Assembly: GCA_024305405.1 (NCBI GenBank)
Contig: JAKNDB010000105.1
Coordinates: 682,001-746,000, forward strand
Origin: Dirofilaria immitis
Taxonomy: Eukaryota > Nematoda > Chromadorea > Rhabditida > Onchocercidae
Reading direction: 5' to 3'
Length of the DNA stretch: 64,000 nt
Shown here: one piece after another, positions 1-12,232 of the stretch
How the letters are laid out: every line of letters begins with the position of its first letter
Position numbering within the stretch: position 1 is the first letter of the stretch
The notes under the pieces: generated by a model
Databases searched by the model: none
What the model saw: only the letters and a program-made list of their open reading frames with translations
Told to the model about the DNA's origin: nothing
Translations under genes and position numbers: made by a program

Positions 1-581
1 TGATCAGACCTGTGGTAATTATCAAACAAATAGAAGACAGATAGTTTGAAAACAGTCTTTTGTGTAGATTGATGAGCAAAAAATGCGTTGTTTGAATTTT
101 TAAAATATTTGATAATTTTATTTAAACACCTCATAACAGGGATTTTTGAGAATAATGGAGATAAACCTCGAGACTTTTAATTAAAACGAATGTGTATAAC
201 TGAGTGAAAATTTATCAACTAAATTTGTTAAAATTTCTTTAACTTCTTAAAATTTATTTAGTTTCAAACAACAATTTTACGTAAAATATCATGCATTAGA
301 ATATGTCATGAACACACAATTAGTCTATTTTAGCTTTCCGAAACTAAGAAGGTTAAAGTGCAAAATATTTCATCACCGTTTCTGATTTTTTGTAAGAACA
401 TTTTGGAGTGTTCCGAATGATATCGTTTCATTATCATTTCAAAACTATAATCCTAAAATTAAAAAAAACAAAAAAAGACTATATTATCTTAAAATTAAAA
501 AACAAATAAATTTTTGATTTCATTTTTTATTTTACTGCTAACGAAAAAAATACCTGTTGCAGGTTACTGTCGATAACAAAA
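1..581. other. Upstream flank, no gene seen
   Basis: AT-rich sequence in which I see no exon on either strand. A run ending in tgttgcag at about 554-562 lies 19 bases before the first start codon and is a good candidate for the trans-splice acceptor of the small secreted peptide gene that follows. Confidence 0.5.
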
Positions 582-1573
582 ATGTTGTCTCTTTCTGTTC
601 TATTGTTGTTTATCAGCATGGCCACTATGGCAAGACCACCAAATCCAGATGAAATTAAAGAGGTAGTCAATCGGCTTTTCAAATATCATTGTTTTCTATA
701 AAAGTTAATTAAGTTTTAATTGCCTACTACTTTCTTACCAGTATTTTTTGATTACAATTCACTCACACTATAAATTTGTTTCATGAATTTCTGTCAATTT
801 CGTTTTCCAAGTTTTTTTTCGAATAAATTGAAAAAACACTAAAAAACAAACTAAAAACAAATTTGCGAAATAAAAGACGAATAAGATAGCAAATGCGTTA
901 TAAAGAGAAAGACAACAACATAATATAGCGAATTTAATTTGAAAATTAATAAATCTTTGATTTTCGAAACACTTAGACTTCAAGAATATCATCTTTATTT
1001 ACTAATGTTGGAAAAATGATAAAACAATTTAAATTGATTACGCTTATCTTATTTTCCTCGGCATTTTTGGAAATAATTTATATTTTTCAATCCCTCTCAT
1101 CCCGATATCGTATTCTTTTCAAGTTCCATGCACGATTATATTTAGGTTTGATATTACAAAAGACATGTAAATTTGCATTTCAAAGTCCTATTAGGTTCTT
1201 TTATAAAATAGAATTAGTGTAGACATCAATATTATTACGAATAGCAACAATCAGTGTTAGATCAGTTTTTACTAAAAAATCCTACGATATCTTTTAATAT
1301 GCCTGAAAAAATATCCTGAGATGCACTATTATTCTCATTTCTCAACCAATAGATGAGATTTTATACATTAGTGCTTCAAAATAAGTTGAAAACATTTCTC
1401 TTAGTGAAATTCATAAATATCAGTCTTTACAGTTGCATGAGCAACAACTGAATGATTCGAAGGATGATTACGACATGTTACCAGATGTGGGTCACATTCC
1501 GGAGAGCTTCAAGGAGAGTTTGAAAAAACAAAAAATGCTATATTTAGATATGTTAAGGCAACAAAGTCTTTAA
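582..1573 (+). CDS. Small secreted peptide, two exons
   Basis: Exons 582-662 and 1433-1573 join in phase 0 to give 73 residues. The first exon starts MLSLSVLLLFISMATMA, a typical signal peptide with likely cleavage near MARPPNP. The rest is a short acidic then basic peptide with no cysteines (segments such as DSKDDYDMLPDVGHIPE and KKQKMLYLDMLRQQ). The start is chosen because it opens a hydrophobic leader and follows an acceptor-like site. The intron has a GT donor and a TTTACAG acceptor. I do not recognise a family; a secreted peptide or neuropeptide-like precursor is possible, but I see no classic dibasic-amidation repeats. Its 3' end faces the globin gene 385 bp away. An additional exon inside the 770-nt intron cannot be excluded. 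Confidence 0.55.
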
Positions 1574-1957
1574 TTTTTTTAAATCTATTATGCAGTGTGC
1601 TAAAACTGTATAGCGATGATTATTTTGTTCAATAGTGAAAGACATCTGTATTAGGGATGGATTCATGGATCTCTTGAATAATCACTTTTGAAGCTGATCA
1701 TTTCTAACAATCAATTTAAAAAGAAGGAAAATATTTCTTCAATTATCAACAGAAAATATGATTAAATAGCAATTTTACTTGTCAGCTGATCTTTCGTTAT
1801 TTCTAATATTTATTTTTTTATTTTTAATACACATATAGATAATAAATATTATGCAAAATAAAATATGCGCCACTGTGTTATTTTTACAAAACAATATGAA
1901 TAATTGGATTCTATTTATAATTCTCGAGATGTATATATTAAAATGGATTAAAATTAT

Positions 1958-3090
1958 TCAATTAGGCAAATTCAACGCAATAGTATGTTTGATACATTCA
2001 TCAGAAAATTCTTTGCCAATTTGCTGGAAAGCTTTTCTGTTTCTTCATCGACTGTGGTATGTTCCTTTAGATTGCTTATGAACAGCGTGAAGAATTTCTA
2101 TAAATTGAAGAGAAAAAATTAATTTCGAATCTAAAACTTGAAAAGTCTGAATTATTGCCGTGCTATTAAGCAAATGTCATTATTGGCCAACATAATTTAT
2201 TGAAGAAACAAATTTTCCTTTTGGTACAGTATTTCAAATATTTTGTTGTATTGTTGTGTTGTAAAAAAATATAATTCTGGTTTGAATTATTCTTATATTA
2301 CCATTAAAAATTACAAGATGATCTCTGCTATTTCAATTCATTACGAACTGTTAGGAATTTTGACGTGCAGCCAAAAATATTGTAATAAAAATTTGAACTT
2401 ACAACCCATAATGTACGATCCATCTTGAATTTGATATGACGGTTAACTATTTCACGAGAATATGCCTTGAATGTTTCCGAATCGTCATATGTATCAATAA
2501 GTATTCTAACAGAAAGCATAAGCCTCTGTCCTAAAAATTCATAGTTCTGAATTTTTTCCTTTTTGAATTTTGTCTGAATTCTTCCCAAAATCTCAGATTT
2601 TATACTAAAAATTCGAAATTAATGGGAAATATGAATTCCCTTGTTTGGCAAAGCGATCGCTATTTTGCACATCCTCCGCACTGAAATTTTCGGCACCTTT
2701 GAAATACACTCGTACACTCGGTTGATGTTCGAACAAACTATAATTAGGTCTTATAGTTATAAACTTGGAAAATCATTCTTAAATGAATGAATTATTGAGA
2801 ATGGCTTTAAAAATTTCTTTAAGCAGCGGTCTATATATGATAATATCTAAAACTAAAGTCAAGTTGTCAAAAGATTTAATGTGAATTTCAATGTTTCATA
2901 ACTATAACAAAAAAATATTGCTGCGACTAATCTGTTTAAGTTTTAAAATTTTTAGAACTACTGGAACTATTTAAGCAATAGACTATTTATAAAAATTTAG
3001 TCCATGCTGTATTGCGGCATCATCGCTTCCAACACGGCCTGATTCGTTCATCGCTTTCATACACCTAGCTTTTACCTCCGAATGTGACAT
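1958..3090 (-). CDS. Nematode globin (myoglobin type)
   Basis: An intracellular haem globin for oxygen binding or redox sensing. Four exons read on the minus strand: 2984-3090, 2640-2737, 2403-2530 and 1958-2097. Phases agree throughout and give about 157 residues, the usual length of nematode body-wall globins. The first exon starts MSHSEVKARCMKAM directly after a CTGCAG acceptor, which fits trans-splicing at the ATG. Exon 2 carries RVYFKGAENF, a hallmark of the family, and ends in the E-helix KQGQR. Exon 3 carries LMLSVRILIDTYD and the F-helix VNRH, whose His is the predicted proximal haem ligand, then KMDRTLW. Exon 4 ends EFSDECIKH...LPN. Two defects are seen: exon 4 lacks one base in the T4 run at 2033-2036, and the exon 2 donor reads GGAATT where a single missing T would give GTGAAT. 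Both look like sequence errors. Confidence 0.92.
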
Positions 3091-6005
3091 CTGCAGAGAA
3101 AATGGAATAATATTTTTTAAAATTGCAAACTTTCGTATTTCATCCAGTCGAGAAATTTTTTATTAGTAACTAACTTTTTCAATAAATTAATTCGACCGAT
3201 TTTGAAATGCTTAATTTTCAGAAAATGCAAAATACTGCTGAAGATTTTTAATGCGCAATTTCACAGCTCAACATTGAACAGATTTTTGCACTGCGAGTAT
3301 CAAAAAACTGATTAAAAATTATAAAAAATAATAAAAAGATGATAAATAGTGCACAGAATTGAAAAAGGCATATGGAATTGACATAATTATAAAACGGAAT
3401 TGAGATGAGTATCGATATGAAACACTAAAATGATTATTAATTTTGTACGCTTTTTCGTTTTCAATTTATGTTTAAGGAAGCGATTTCGTAAATGTTTTTG
3501 ACAATGTTCGTCTAGTGGCAAAAAAGTGCAAAAAAATTTTGAGTTAAAAAACCGGAAAAAAATATTCCAATCAATAAGTGAATATAAATTTTCTCTTAAT
3601 TTACGATACAATGTAAATTGGTAAATAAGTTATCGAGATCCTATTCATTTGAAATTTATTATAGTTGTTGTTAACTTGTTTTTTATTTGAACGACAATTT
3701 TTTATTAAAAGGAAACAAGTGTCAAAGTGCTGAGATAACTTGAATTAACATCTTTGGTCGCTAATATGTTGAATGCAAAAAGTAAATGTTTAATTTTTAC
3801 ATCATTTTTTTAAAACGACGAATACGGAAAGAAGTGATCGATCAATACATGACTAGACAAATGTTAAAACGAATTTTGTATTTGTTCCTCTTCATCGTTT
3901 CTTAATTTGAATGAATGAAAGACTTGATAGTGTTACAATGAAATATATACTTCAAATCTTTCAATCAAAAATTCGTAAAATTTTTGCTCTATGCAAATAA
4001 CGAGAGGAGATTATATATAAATATTCATCTTTTCGATTGACTGATTGACATAAGATGTTGTAAAGTCTTGCTGAGTTTGCGAGGTTTAGTTTGGTGGAAC
4101 TTGAAATGGGTAAAATCGTTTTTATAACCGTTACTTGAATCTGTGCTGTTGATGTGATGACATTTGTATCACTTGAGATAAGGTCCTTCTTGAGTTGGTT
4201 GATTGAAGTGAGTCACTGTTTGATTTAGCTGAGAGAATTACTATGTTGATAAATTTATTGGTAATGGCTCAAACTTTGATGATTGAACCGACACTTCATT
4301 TGATCCAATAGGAATATGAATGACGAAATCAATTACCAAACGAAAAATGAAACGAATTAAAAAGTGAAGACAAATAAAATGAGTGATGGTGACCAGAAAA
4401 AGCCCCTTCTGTGAAAAAATTTGCTGTATATACCATCATAATTGGGCGGTACAACAAATATTTGAAATCAATTATTGAACAAAGAGTAAAATATTGAATG
4501 TATGACTTGACTGAAACAAGAAACTCTCTACTTATAATAAATATAATTATAGATAAGCGATGGTAATTTTGAAATTTCTTTGGAAATGCTTAATGGGAAC
4601 AGAAATTACTTGATCTTTAGTCTTACTATGGACAATGAATTAACAGATGTGAGAAATAGCTGTCACAAAATTTTCAGAGCAATAAAAACAAATGGTAATT
4701 AATCATATAAATGGCTGCTTCTTGAGTAACGAATTACAATTCTTATAGACAAGATCATAAGCCAGTTAATTTATTGAAAAGATATTCTTTAATATTTTAT
4801 ATTACGAGCAAAAATTCGGATTTCTGAACATATGAAGTGAAATAAGTAAAATAATTTTCGCAATCTGTTTTAGAACATCGATTTCTATAATTGAAACGAT
4901 TTACTGATTTATTGAAATTTTGTTCCTTATTCATAATATTTAGCGGTTTTTGAATGAGAAAATATGAAAAATAAATTTTTCTTCGTCATTTACATACAGC
5001 AGGAATTTTAGGATTTTTTTTTTAAAAAATTTAGGAATTTTTTCTTTTTTCAGGTTTGTTTACAAAAACAATAGCTTATATTTTAATTTTATTAATTCTT
5101 CTGGGATTTTCTTGAATTTCCACTACTATTAAATTGCCTTAGTTACAACTATTACTGAAAAAGCAATTAATTCTTTTACTATTCGACATACTGTAATCAA
5201 TTAATTTTTGGTAAAATGCAATAATTTTTAGTTTCATTTCCTGCAACTTGTAATGAAAATGAACTTTAATAAAGTAACTCTAGTAAAGCTTATCTTTTAA
5301 TGTGCACAGTTATAGTCTTTTTTGTGATTCTAGCAGGGGATAATAAGTCAGCGAAAGAATTATTGCTCAAGTAGAAAGGATAGAATGAGTATTGATCGGA
5401 AATTTCCTCTCGAAGTATAGAGAAGTTGGATAAATCCTGTGGATAGAATGTGACTGGAAAAAATTAATAATAAATAGATTCTGCGATGATGCCTTCAATT
5501 AATCTTATATAATCTAAAGCATAATATATAAGTGTTTGTGTACACCGGGATTGTTTTTGAAATGCTTCATTAAAATTAGCAGCCTGATAAATTACAGTGT
5601 TGTAAGACCGATACTTGTAATAGTGAGGTCTACTTGTGTGTTTTTCAGAAATTAAAATTTTATTATCAACAATTGTTTATGTCGTTTATGTATTGCAATC
5701 TCCATGAATATTATCAAGAAATCTTATAAACAAATTTCTCGAAGTTTGCTTCCTTGATTAGATTTGTTCTAATCGCGAATGATGCCAACACAAGACTATA
5801 ATATTATTCGGAGGAAAGTACTTTTATAATCCTATTTGGATACTGATGAAGGATTACTTGTCACATAATAGTATTAAATATATATTGAGACTGAATAATA
5901 TTTTTAGGATTTGCAGATTTGTTATGCAAATGATTTGATTATCAACAAAAAAAAATTTAAATCTGAGGAAATGATTATGAATACATTATCTTTACTTAAG
6001 TAACA
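3091..6005. other. Intergenic, no gene seen
   Basis: About 2.9 kb between the divergent globin and phosphatase-like genes. It should hold both promoters. The only open stretches are short and rich in Phe, Ile, Lys and Leu, typical of AT-rich noncoding DNA. The segment near 4030-4300 is enriched in GATTGA/TTGA words but shows no reading frame I trust. Confidence 0.5.
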
Positions 6006-9000
6006 ATGGCCGGTCGATTCAGCGGTAGGCAAAGAAGAAACGTCCCGCAAAAGGTTAGATATGGCAGTGGAATAATTAGCTACGGATTTGTTATCGTAGT
6101 CTTAATTACTAAGCTTTATCTTACTGATAAATCTTAATTGCTAAATTTAATGTTATCGATAAGTCTTAGTTGCCACTGAATTCCATTTTAATATATATAT
6201 ATCCCATTTTGATGCGGAAAGGAGGTACTTTGGAATTTTGATCAGTAATATTATAGTTCAATTCGAATATTAAGAAATCTTACTTAATTGATAATCGATA
6301 CTTCTCCTTGAGGGATTTTTAGAGTTTAAAAATGCTTTTATTAAGTTCACTAAACAACCGAAACTTTACGGTCATAGTGCTCTTACAGGACACTAGTACA
6401 GAAACCGGTGAGAAGCCAGCTGATTTCGTAGCTTTAATTGCTAAGCAAAGTTTACCGAAAACTCGCCATATGCATTTTGAACGTCTCGTAGCAGCAACTG
6501 CAATTAATAGCTTCAACACAGCGACATTCCTTGCCCAAATTGTATGTTTTGCGACTTCTCTTTTAAATAAATTTTGCTAAATACAGACTTTATGACGAAA
6601 TCCTGAATAATGAATAACATTGAATGATTTGATTTATGTAAACTTTCATTTGCTGATTTTTCATCGATATTCGTAACGTTGTCAGAAAAGTCATTGCTTT
6701 GAATGTGACCATTCAAATTGCAGACGTAGCAAAAATGTTATGTATAGGAAGAGTAATAAATGTTCACTATCACTGAAAAAGAAATTTATGCTATACATGA
6801 ATTATGAATTATGAAAATGACAAGTTCACTGGTCTTCAAAAACAAGAATAAAATAAATAGAATATTTATAAAGCAGAGAAAGCAAGAAAGCTAATCAACT
6901 GAATTGTCAAAATACATTATTAATCAACCAAAATCGATAAAAAAATAGGAACTGCTATATGTTGATTATTTATTAATCAAAAATAATTTATTTGGTTTAT
7001 TCGATTTTCTATACACTTTTAAACTTCATTGATAATTCGATCCTTAATTTTATTTATTTTTTCTTTCGTCCTGCGAATTTATTACTATGAACAATGAATT
7101 ATGCATCAGTGAAGTATTAATATTATCTACTTTAGCGCCGCATAATAAAATCATTTTGCATTTTAAGTAAATTAGACTGTACTAAAAAGCTGGGAAAGCC
7201 CTCCTGCATACTCCAATTTAATAAATCCATTTCAGGTCAAAATCAAAATAAGTTCCAATTTCAGAATTAACTTTTCTTAATTTTATATAAATGTAAAAAT
7301 AAATTTCAAAACAACGATTTCATGTTACTTGAAATTTTTTCTGTTTCTGATCTGATTTATTTTCTATAGAAAAAAATCGTGTTCCGGTCCCTTTATTCGA
7401 GAAGAAGCGTGTAAAGTTAAGCTCAAAAGCAACTGGAGATAATGACTATTTGCCTGCAACGTACGCTAGTTTTAATCGTGAAGATTACATCATAATTCAA
7501 GCACCAACTAAAGAAAGTGCAGTTGATTTTTGGCGAATGGTCTGGCAGGTTATAATACTAATAACTTTCTTGAATGATCATCAACTTCTTATTTGTTATA
7601 TTTTTCATGGTTAAAATGACTTAAAACACTGATACCGAGTATTTGAATGAATTGTGTGACAGAGAATTATTTTAAAATAATTTAGATATTTATGATCTTT
7701 GATGGCGCAAATATCGGCATAGAATTTTTGGTGAAAGAAATTAATATTCTTTATATTAATATTGCTGTGAAAAGTAAGATGAGGGGTATTATTGTTTTTG
7801 TTAGTTGTAGAAGTTAAGTTCTAAGAGAATGACTTGCTGAGTACCGATATTGTTGTGTGTTCGAAACATATAGCAGTTTATCTTTTATTCCGTCCAAATC
7901 AAGAAAAATAGGTTCGTTTAAAGTAATTCAAATTATACTAGAATAACATACAGAATAATACCAGTAGAACAATGGGCGAAATTTGTAAATACTAATAGAG
8001 TGAATTGGGAGAGATGTTAAGAGCGTGTTGTGTGAAGCCGAGTGTCAACCGGTAACAACTGATCACGTTAGAATTTCGTGTGCTTTATGTAAGGAATATG
8101 TAAAGAAAATTTTACGAACAATTGACAGCTTTCTTACCAAGTATGCATGAAATGTACAGCTTTCAGACAAGGTTTTGCAAGATTTTTATATAAAAATAAG
8201 GCTTTTTAATTAATAAAAGCTTAAAAATAAGGCTTGCAAATTAATTACTGGATGTAGGATGAGACAGAAAATAATTTTAAACGATGTGAAGATTAGATAG
8301 CTACTCATGATTTTAGACAAAAAAATGTAAGTGCAAACTATTGGAATGAATAGTTCTATGCTTTTTCCCGACAAATATATTCGTGCTAATCCTTCGACAT
8401 AAGTTTGCTTAGATGAATAAAGATTTTGCGCTTTTATCATTTATCATTTGGAATATGGCTTGAAATTAATCATGCAGGATGGTTGCAAGTTGATCGTTTG
8501 TGTAGTAGAGCAATCGCAGATGACAGTGGAGGATGACGTAGAAAAGTGTTACCAATACTGGCCAACAAAACCGAATACTAAAATGGAGATCGGTGTAAGT
8601 TGGTGATATTTTTGCTAAGAATAAATAGCTCTCATTTCTTAAATTTGGATTTTACAATATTTCTATAGTCCTGCATCTCTTATTCTATAATAATATTAAG
8701 AAATATCAACTTGAAGTGTTTTCATGGTATAAAAAATAACATTCATGATATAAAAAAAGAAAATTACAGTAAGAGGAAATAGAAAAGATGATGGACCGCT
8801 AAGGAGGGAAGATGTCATGTGGGAAAATTCTAAAAAGTTTCTAAGTAACCCTGAATTCCTGATTATCTTAAATTTAATTTCAATCAAATTTTCTGTTTCA
8901 AAATCAAATAACAAGTTTGGTTTAACATATTTAATTATGAATTTATGAATTATTTAATTACAGCAAAAACGATTCACAGTAAACTTAGTTAAAAAGAAAG

Positions 9001-10553
9001 AAGAAAGAGGTTTTATAATTTATGATCTTGCGCTCTCAGCACATTTGGATGCTGACGTTACCGCTGGAAAAGCGATACCAAAAGATGACGGGTCTGTTGA
9101 TACCGGTATTGGTGACGATGAGAGCAAGCCAAGACATGTAAGTCTTCTTGTATTTATTTTTTCAATTGTTTTAATCATTCTGAATTTTAACGCTGATTTC
9201 TTGTTACTAAAATTGTTTATGTATCTTAAACGAGGGACTAAATTTTTTCACAGACACAAAAAAATGTGCTATGAATTTTAGACTTTGAATAAATCATGCA
9301 TGTGACATAAGCAGAACGGCCAGTTGTTTAATTCAAGCAAAACTGATACACTTAGAATCCTGGCCTCAATTTGATCCATGTACCGGAAGATAGGCTAGCT
9401 TAGAATATGTGATTAAGAATCTAAATGAACTTAAAGAGTATTGAAAATATATTCTCATTAATCATAATTTTTAGAATTGTTAAGATATTGGAGTCTGTTT
9501 CAGTATCACCATATCACCATAACTTAATTTGGATTTTACAAGACTGTAAAATAAGCAAAATACTTGTTGATATTTCCCAATTTAGGTGGTAATATTTCAT
9601 ATAACAAACTGGTCGATTAGTATATGGCCAGATCTGGATCAACTCGGACCATTTGTTAAAACACTTGCAAGTAAAGAAATACAAATCATTAAACGAGCAG
9701 CCGATGATTATATTCCACCAGTTGTGCTTCAAGGTTTTGCTGGTCTAAACAGGTACTTATATTTTTCAAGGTATAATTTAATAAAACAGGCTGCTTCTTT
9801 TATACTGTCTTTATAAGAGAAAAAAATGACAAATCAAAATTCTTGTAGCAATATCAGATTGTATCTGATTTTTTCTCATTTTTATCCTTTCAGATTTCCT
9901 TTTTCTACTACTCCTTATGGAAATCCCATTATACGAAGATTGTTTTTCTCTCCTACTCCTTATTATATAAGTGTTATACAAAGATTGTTTCATTGAATAA
10001 AACATTCATTCATATCCGTTTATTCTTTCTTCTTTAAAACATATTATTTAGGACATGTGTTATATGGGTAGCAACCATATTAATGAAGCAAATTGAACGT
10101 CGTGAGTGCTTTGATGTAGAATATTTGGCAAGGCATTTAGTCCGCATTCGTCCAGGCGCACTTTCCCATCCAATGTCATTTTTGTCCTTTTCGGACTTGC
10201 TTTCCGTATCGCTTCATTAGGTGGTTGGAGTGCATATGAGGTTTGTATCTATCTGATCATCATTGTTATTACTGTCTATACATATCACTTTTCGTTATGA
10301 ATTTAGTTCCGCAAAAATTGTCTGTTGGAATTGAAGCCAGACGTTTTATTTCGATTTCATTTAATGCCAACAGCGAAGTTTTTGCGAAACAGTTAAAATC
10401 GAAAATCTTTTGTGATTTCTTTCTCAATATTATCATATTTATGGTTTATTTTAGGATGCGAAGGATCGCATCAAAGACATAAAAGCAAGCGCATTGATGA
10501 CATTGAAAACTCGAGAAAAACAACATCACCTACTTTTGCATCATCATCCTTGA
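6006..10553 (+). CDS. Protein tyrosine phosphatase-like, catalytically dead
   Basis: Exons: 6006-6053, 6389-6541, 7370-7548, 8478-8594, 8964-9137, 9586-9752, 10052-10240 and 10455-10553; about 350 residues covering one PTP domain. Family landmarks are present: KNRV (usual KNRY), DYLPATYASF (usual DYINA), FWRMVWQ, and the RPGALSHP region near the end. The P-loop that should read HCSAGxGRT reads QGFAGLNRT, so the catalytic Cys is Gly and the preceding His is Gln. The WPD-loop equivalent reads TNWSISIW, without the acid Asp in place. This is a pseudophosphatase, probably a phosphotyrosine-binding or scaffolding protein. C. elegans EGG-3, EGG-4 and EGG-5 are known examples of such inactive PTP-like proteins, but orthology is only a guess. 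The phase between 6541 and 7370 does not match; a 40-nt exon at 6686-6725 would repair it. One T is missing in the run at 10179-10183, because the next codons and the last exon fit only with T6. Confidence 0.88.
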
Positions 10554-10969
10554 TTTATTTTTATCATCATAAACATATTTGCATTATTACTCCTAATACA
10601 CTCTTAAGAAATGCTGATAATTGAAAAATCTCAAATGTTTTAAGAAAATTCGTTCGAAAAATTCAGACAACAGAGTTATCCTAATTAGCATCATTCAAAT
10701 TTGCACCTTAAAATATCTATTTTTCAGTTTATGCTCATTTCACTTTTTGCCTTTGATTTTTTTAATTTTCAGGTTAAGCTATAAAATTCTGATTGGATTT
10801 TTCTGAAATAATGAACTTTTGATTTGAGCGTCTTTCTATGCATAAATTTTTTAAAATTAAATATCAAAATAAAGGACATTGAAATTGTTTATTGACTCGA
10901 TTGTCGATTGTAAGGGTAGTACCATTTATTTTTGTGCATACTGACTTCAAAATCGAAGAAATTATACAA

Positions 10970-12232
10970 TCATAAAGGATTGGCCGCTTTGAAAGCATTA
11001 TGAAATTTCAATACTGCTTCACGATATTTTAACAATTTCGACCAGAAAATAAGTCATTGCTGCGTTCATGCATGTCAAGAATTCCTTAAACTTCTTTTTG
11101 ACGATCTATTGTTAAAATAAATGAATTGAATCAGAAAGATTTTCATTAAATATCAATTGATTTCTTAAATGACTTTGTTTCTTTTTTGAGAATATTAATT
11201 GATTTCTTAAATGAATTTTGACTATGTTTCAATGGTTAAGTAAGTAGGAAACTAAAATTATGACGAACGCCAATATAATAAAGAACGGTAGGATATACGA
11301 ATGTATATTGACTCTTTTGAATGCTTGATACCCGATGCTCTCGATTAGTTCTTTTGACATTTCGGATATTTGGAACAACAATAATCTTCGGTTTTTTTTG
11401 ACACTTAACAGTCAGTATTTGGAATTTCTGCAACCATTCACTGTTTGAATAATAATGAAAGATAATATTTACTAGTGACAACCTAATTAGTTGATATGGT
11501 GATAATATCCTAAACTAACCCTCTAAAAAACTTCGCAGAAGACACATTGAATCAAATAACTTGAACAATTTGATGAATATAAAAATCAGAAAATATATTC
11601 GGTCGATAATCTTTCCAAAGACGCTGCAAACATACTTCTATGGAAATCATGATTCCTGTCTTCCGAATCCTGCGGAACAAACATATGATCAGTTCTATTA
11701 ATTTATTGTGTTGCGTCAAATTAAATATGGTAGAATAACCACATTTATAACCACAAAGTTTAAAAGCTTATTCTATAAATTGTAGTTCTTCCACATATAG
11801 ACTAAATGAATCAGTTGCAATTTAACTGAATCCGAGCAATCTTCCAGAAGTATTTCAATTATATTCTTTATGAATTTATCATCTTTTTAATTCAATAAAT
11901 CTAATTTCTGCTATATTCATCTGACAAAAAAATTTATATTTATTAAAGCATTTCACGGGAGATTAAGAATGAATTTGCCATTTTTTCAGAAAAGTATAAA
12001 ATGAATTCAAGTGCTTTTCTATTAAATATATGCAAGATTTTTCAAAACATTAAGAGATTTTGCTTAACTGACTGAAATGATTGACTGATACAAGGCCAAT
12101 CTTCCAACCTTTTCCAGTGTTTACTATTCGATATCCTACTAATTCCGCTTTCTCATCATTCGACTCTATATGAGTTAGAGTTTTTGAAAAATTTTCAGAT
12201 AACTTTTCTATTATTGACGAGCAAACAGCCAT
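10970..12232 (-). CDS. Unidentified multi-exon protein, structure partial
   Basis: Several minus-strand segments look coding although no single long frame exists. The first starts at the ATG at 12230-12232 (MAVCSSIIEKLSENF) and runs to GKGWKIGLV near 12090. Further segments lie near 11800-11880 (EILLEDCSDSVKLQL), near 11610-11690 (DSEDRNHDFHRSM, after a CCGCAG acceptor), near 11295-11440 (KFQILTVKCQKKP to SQYTF, with a GTATAT donor) and at 10970-11105 (KKFKEFLTCMNAAM to FHNAFKAANPL, then stop). The last two join in phase 0. The final exon has one base too many, in the A4 run of GTTAAAATATCG. The product would be charged and helical. I do not recognise it; the C-terminal helix is compatible with many coiled-coil or BAR-like proteins. 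The middle exon borders are not settled. Confidence 0.4.
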
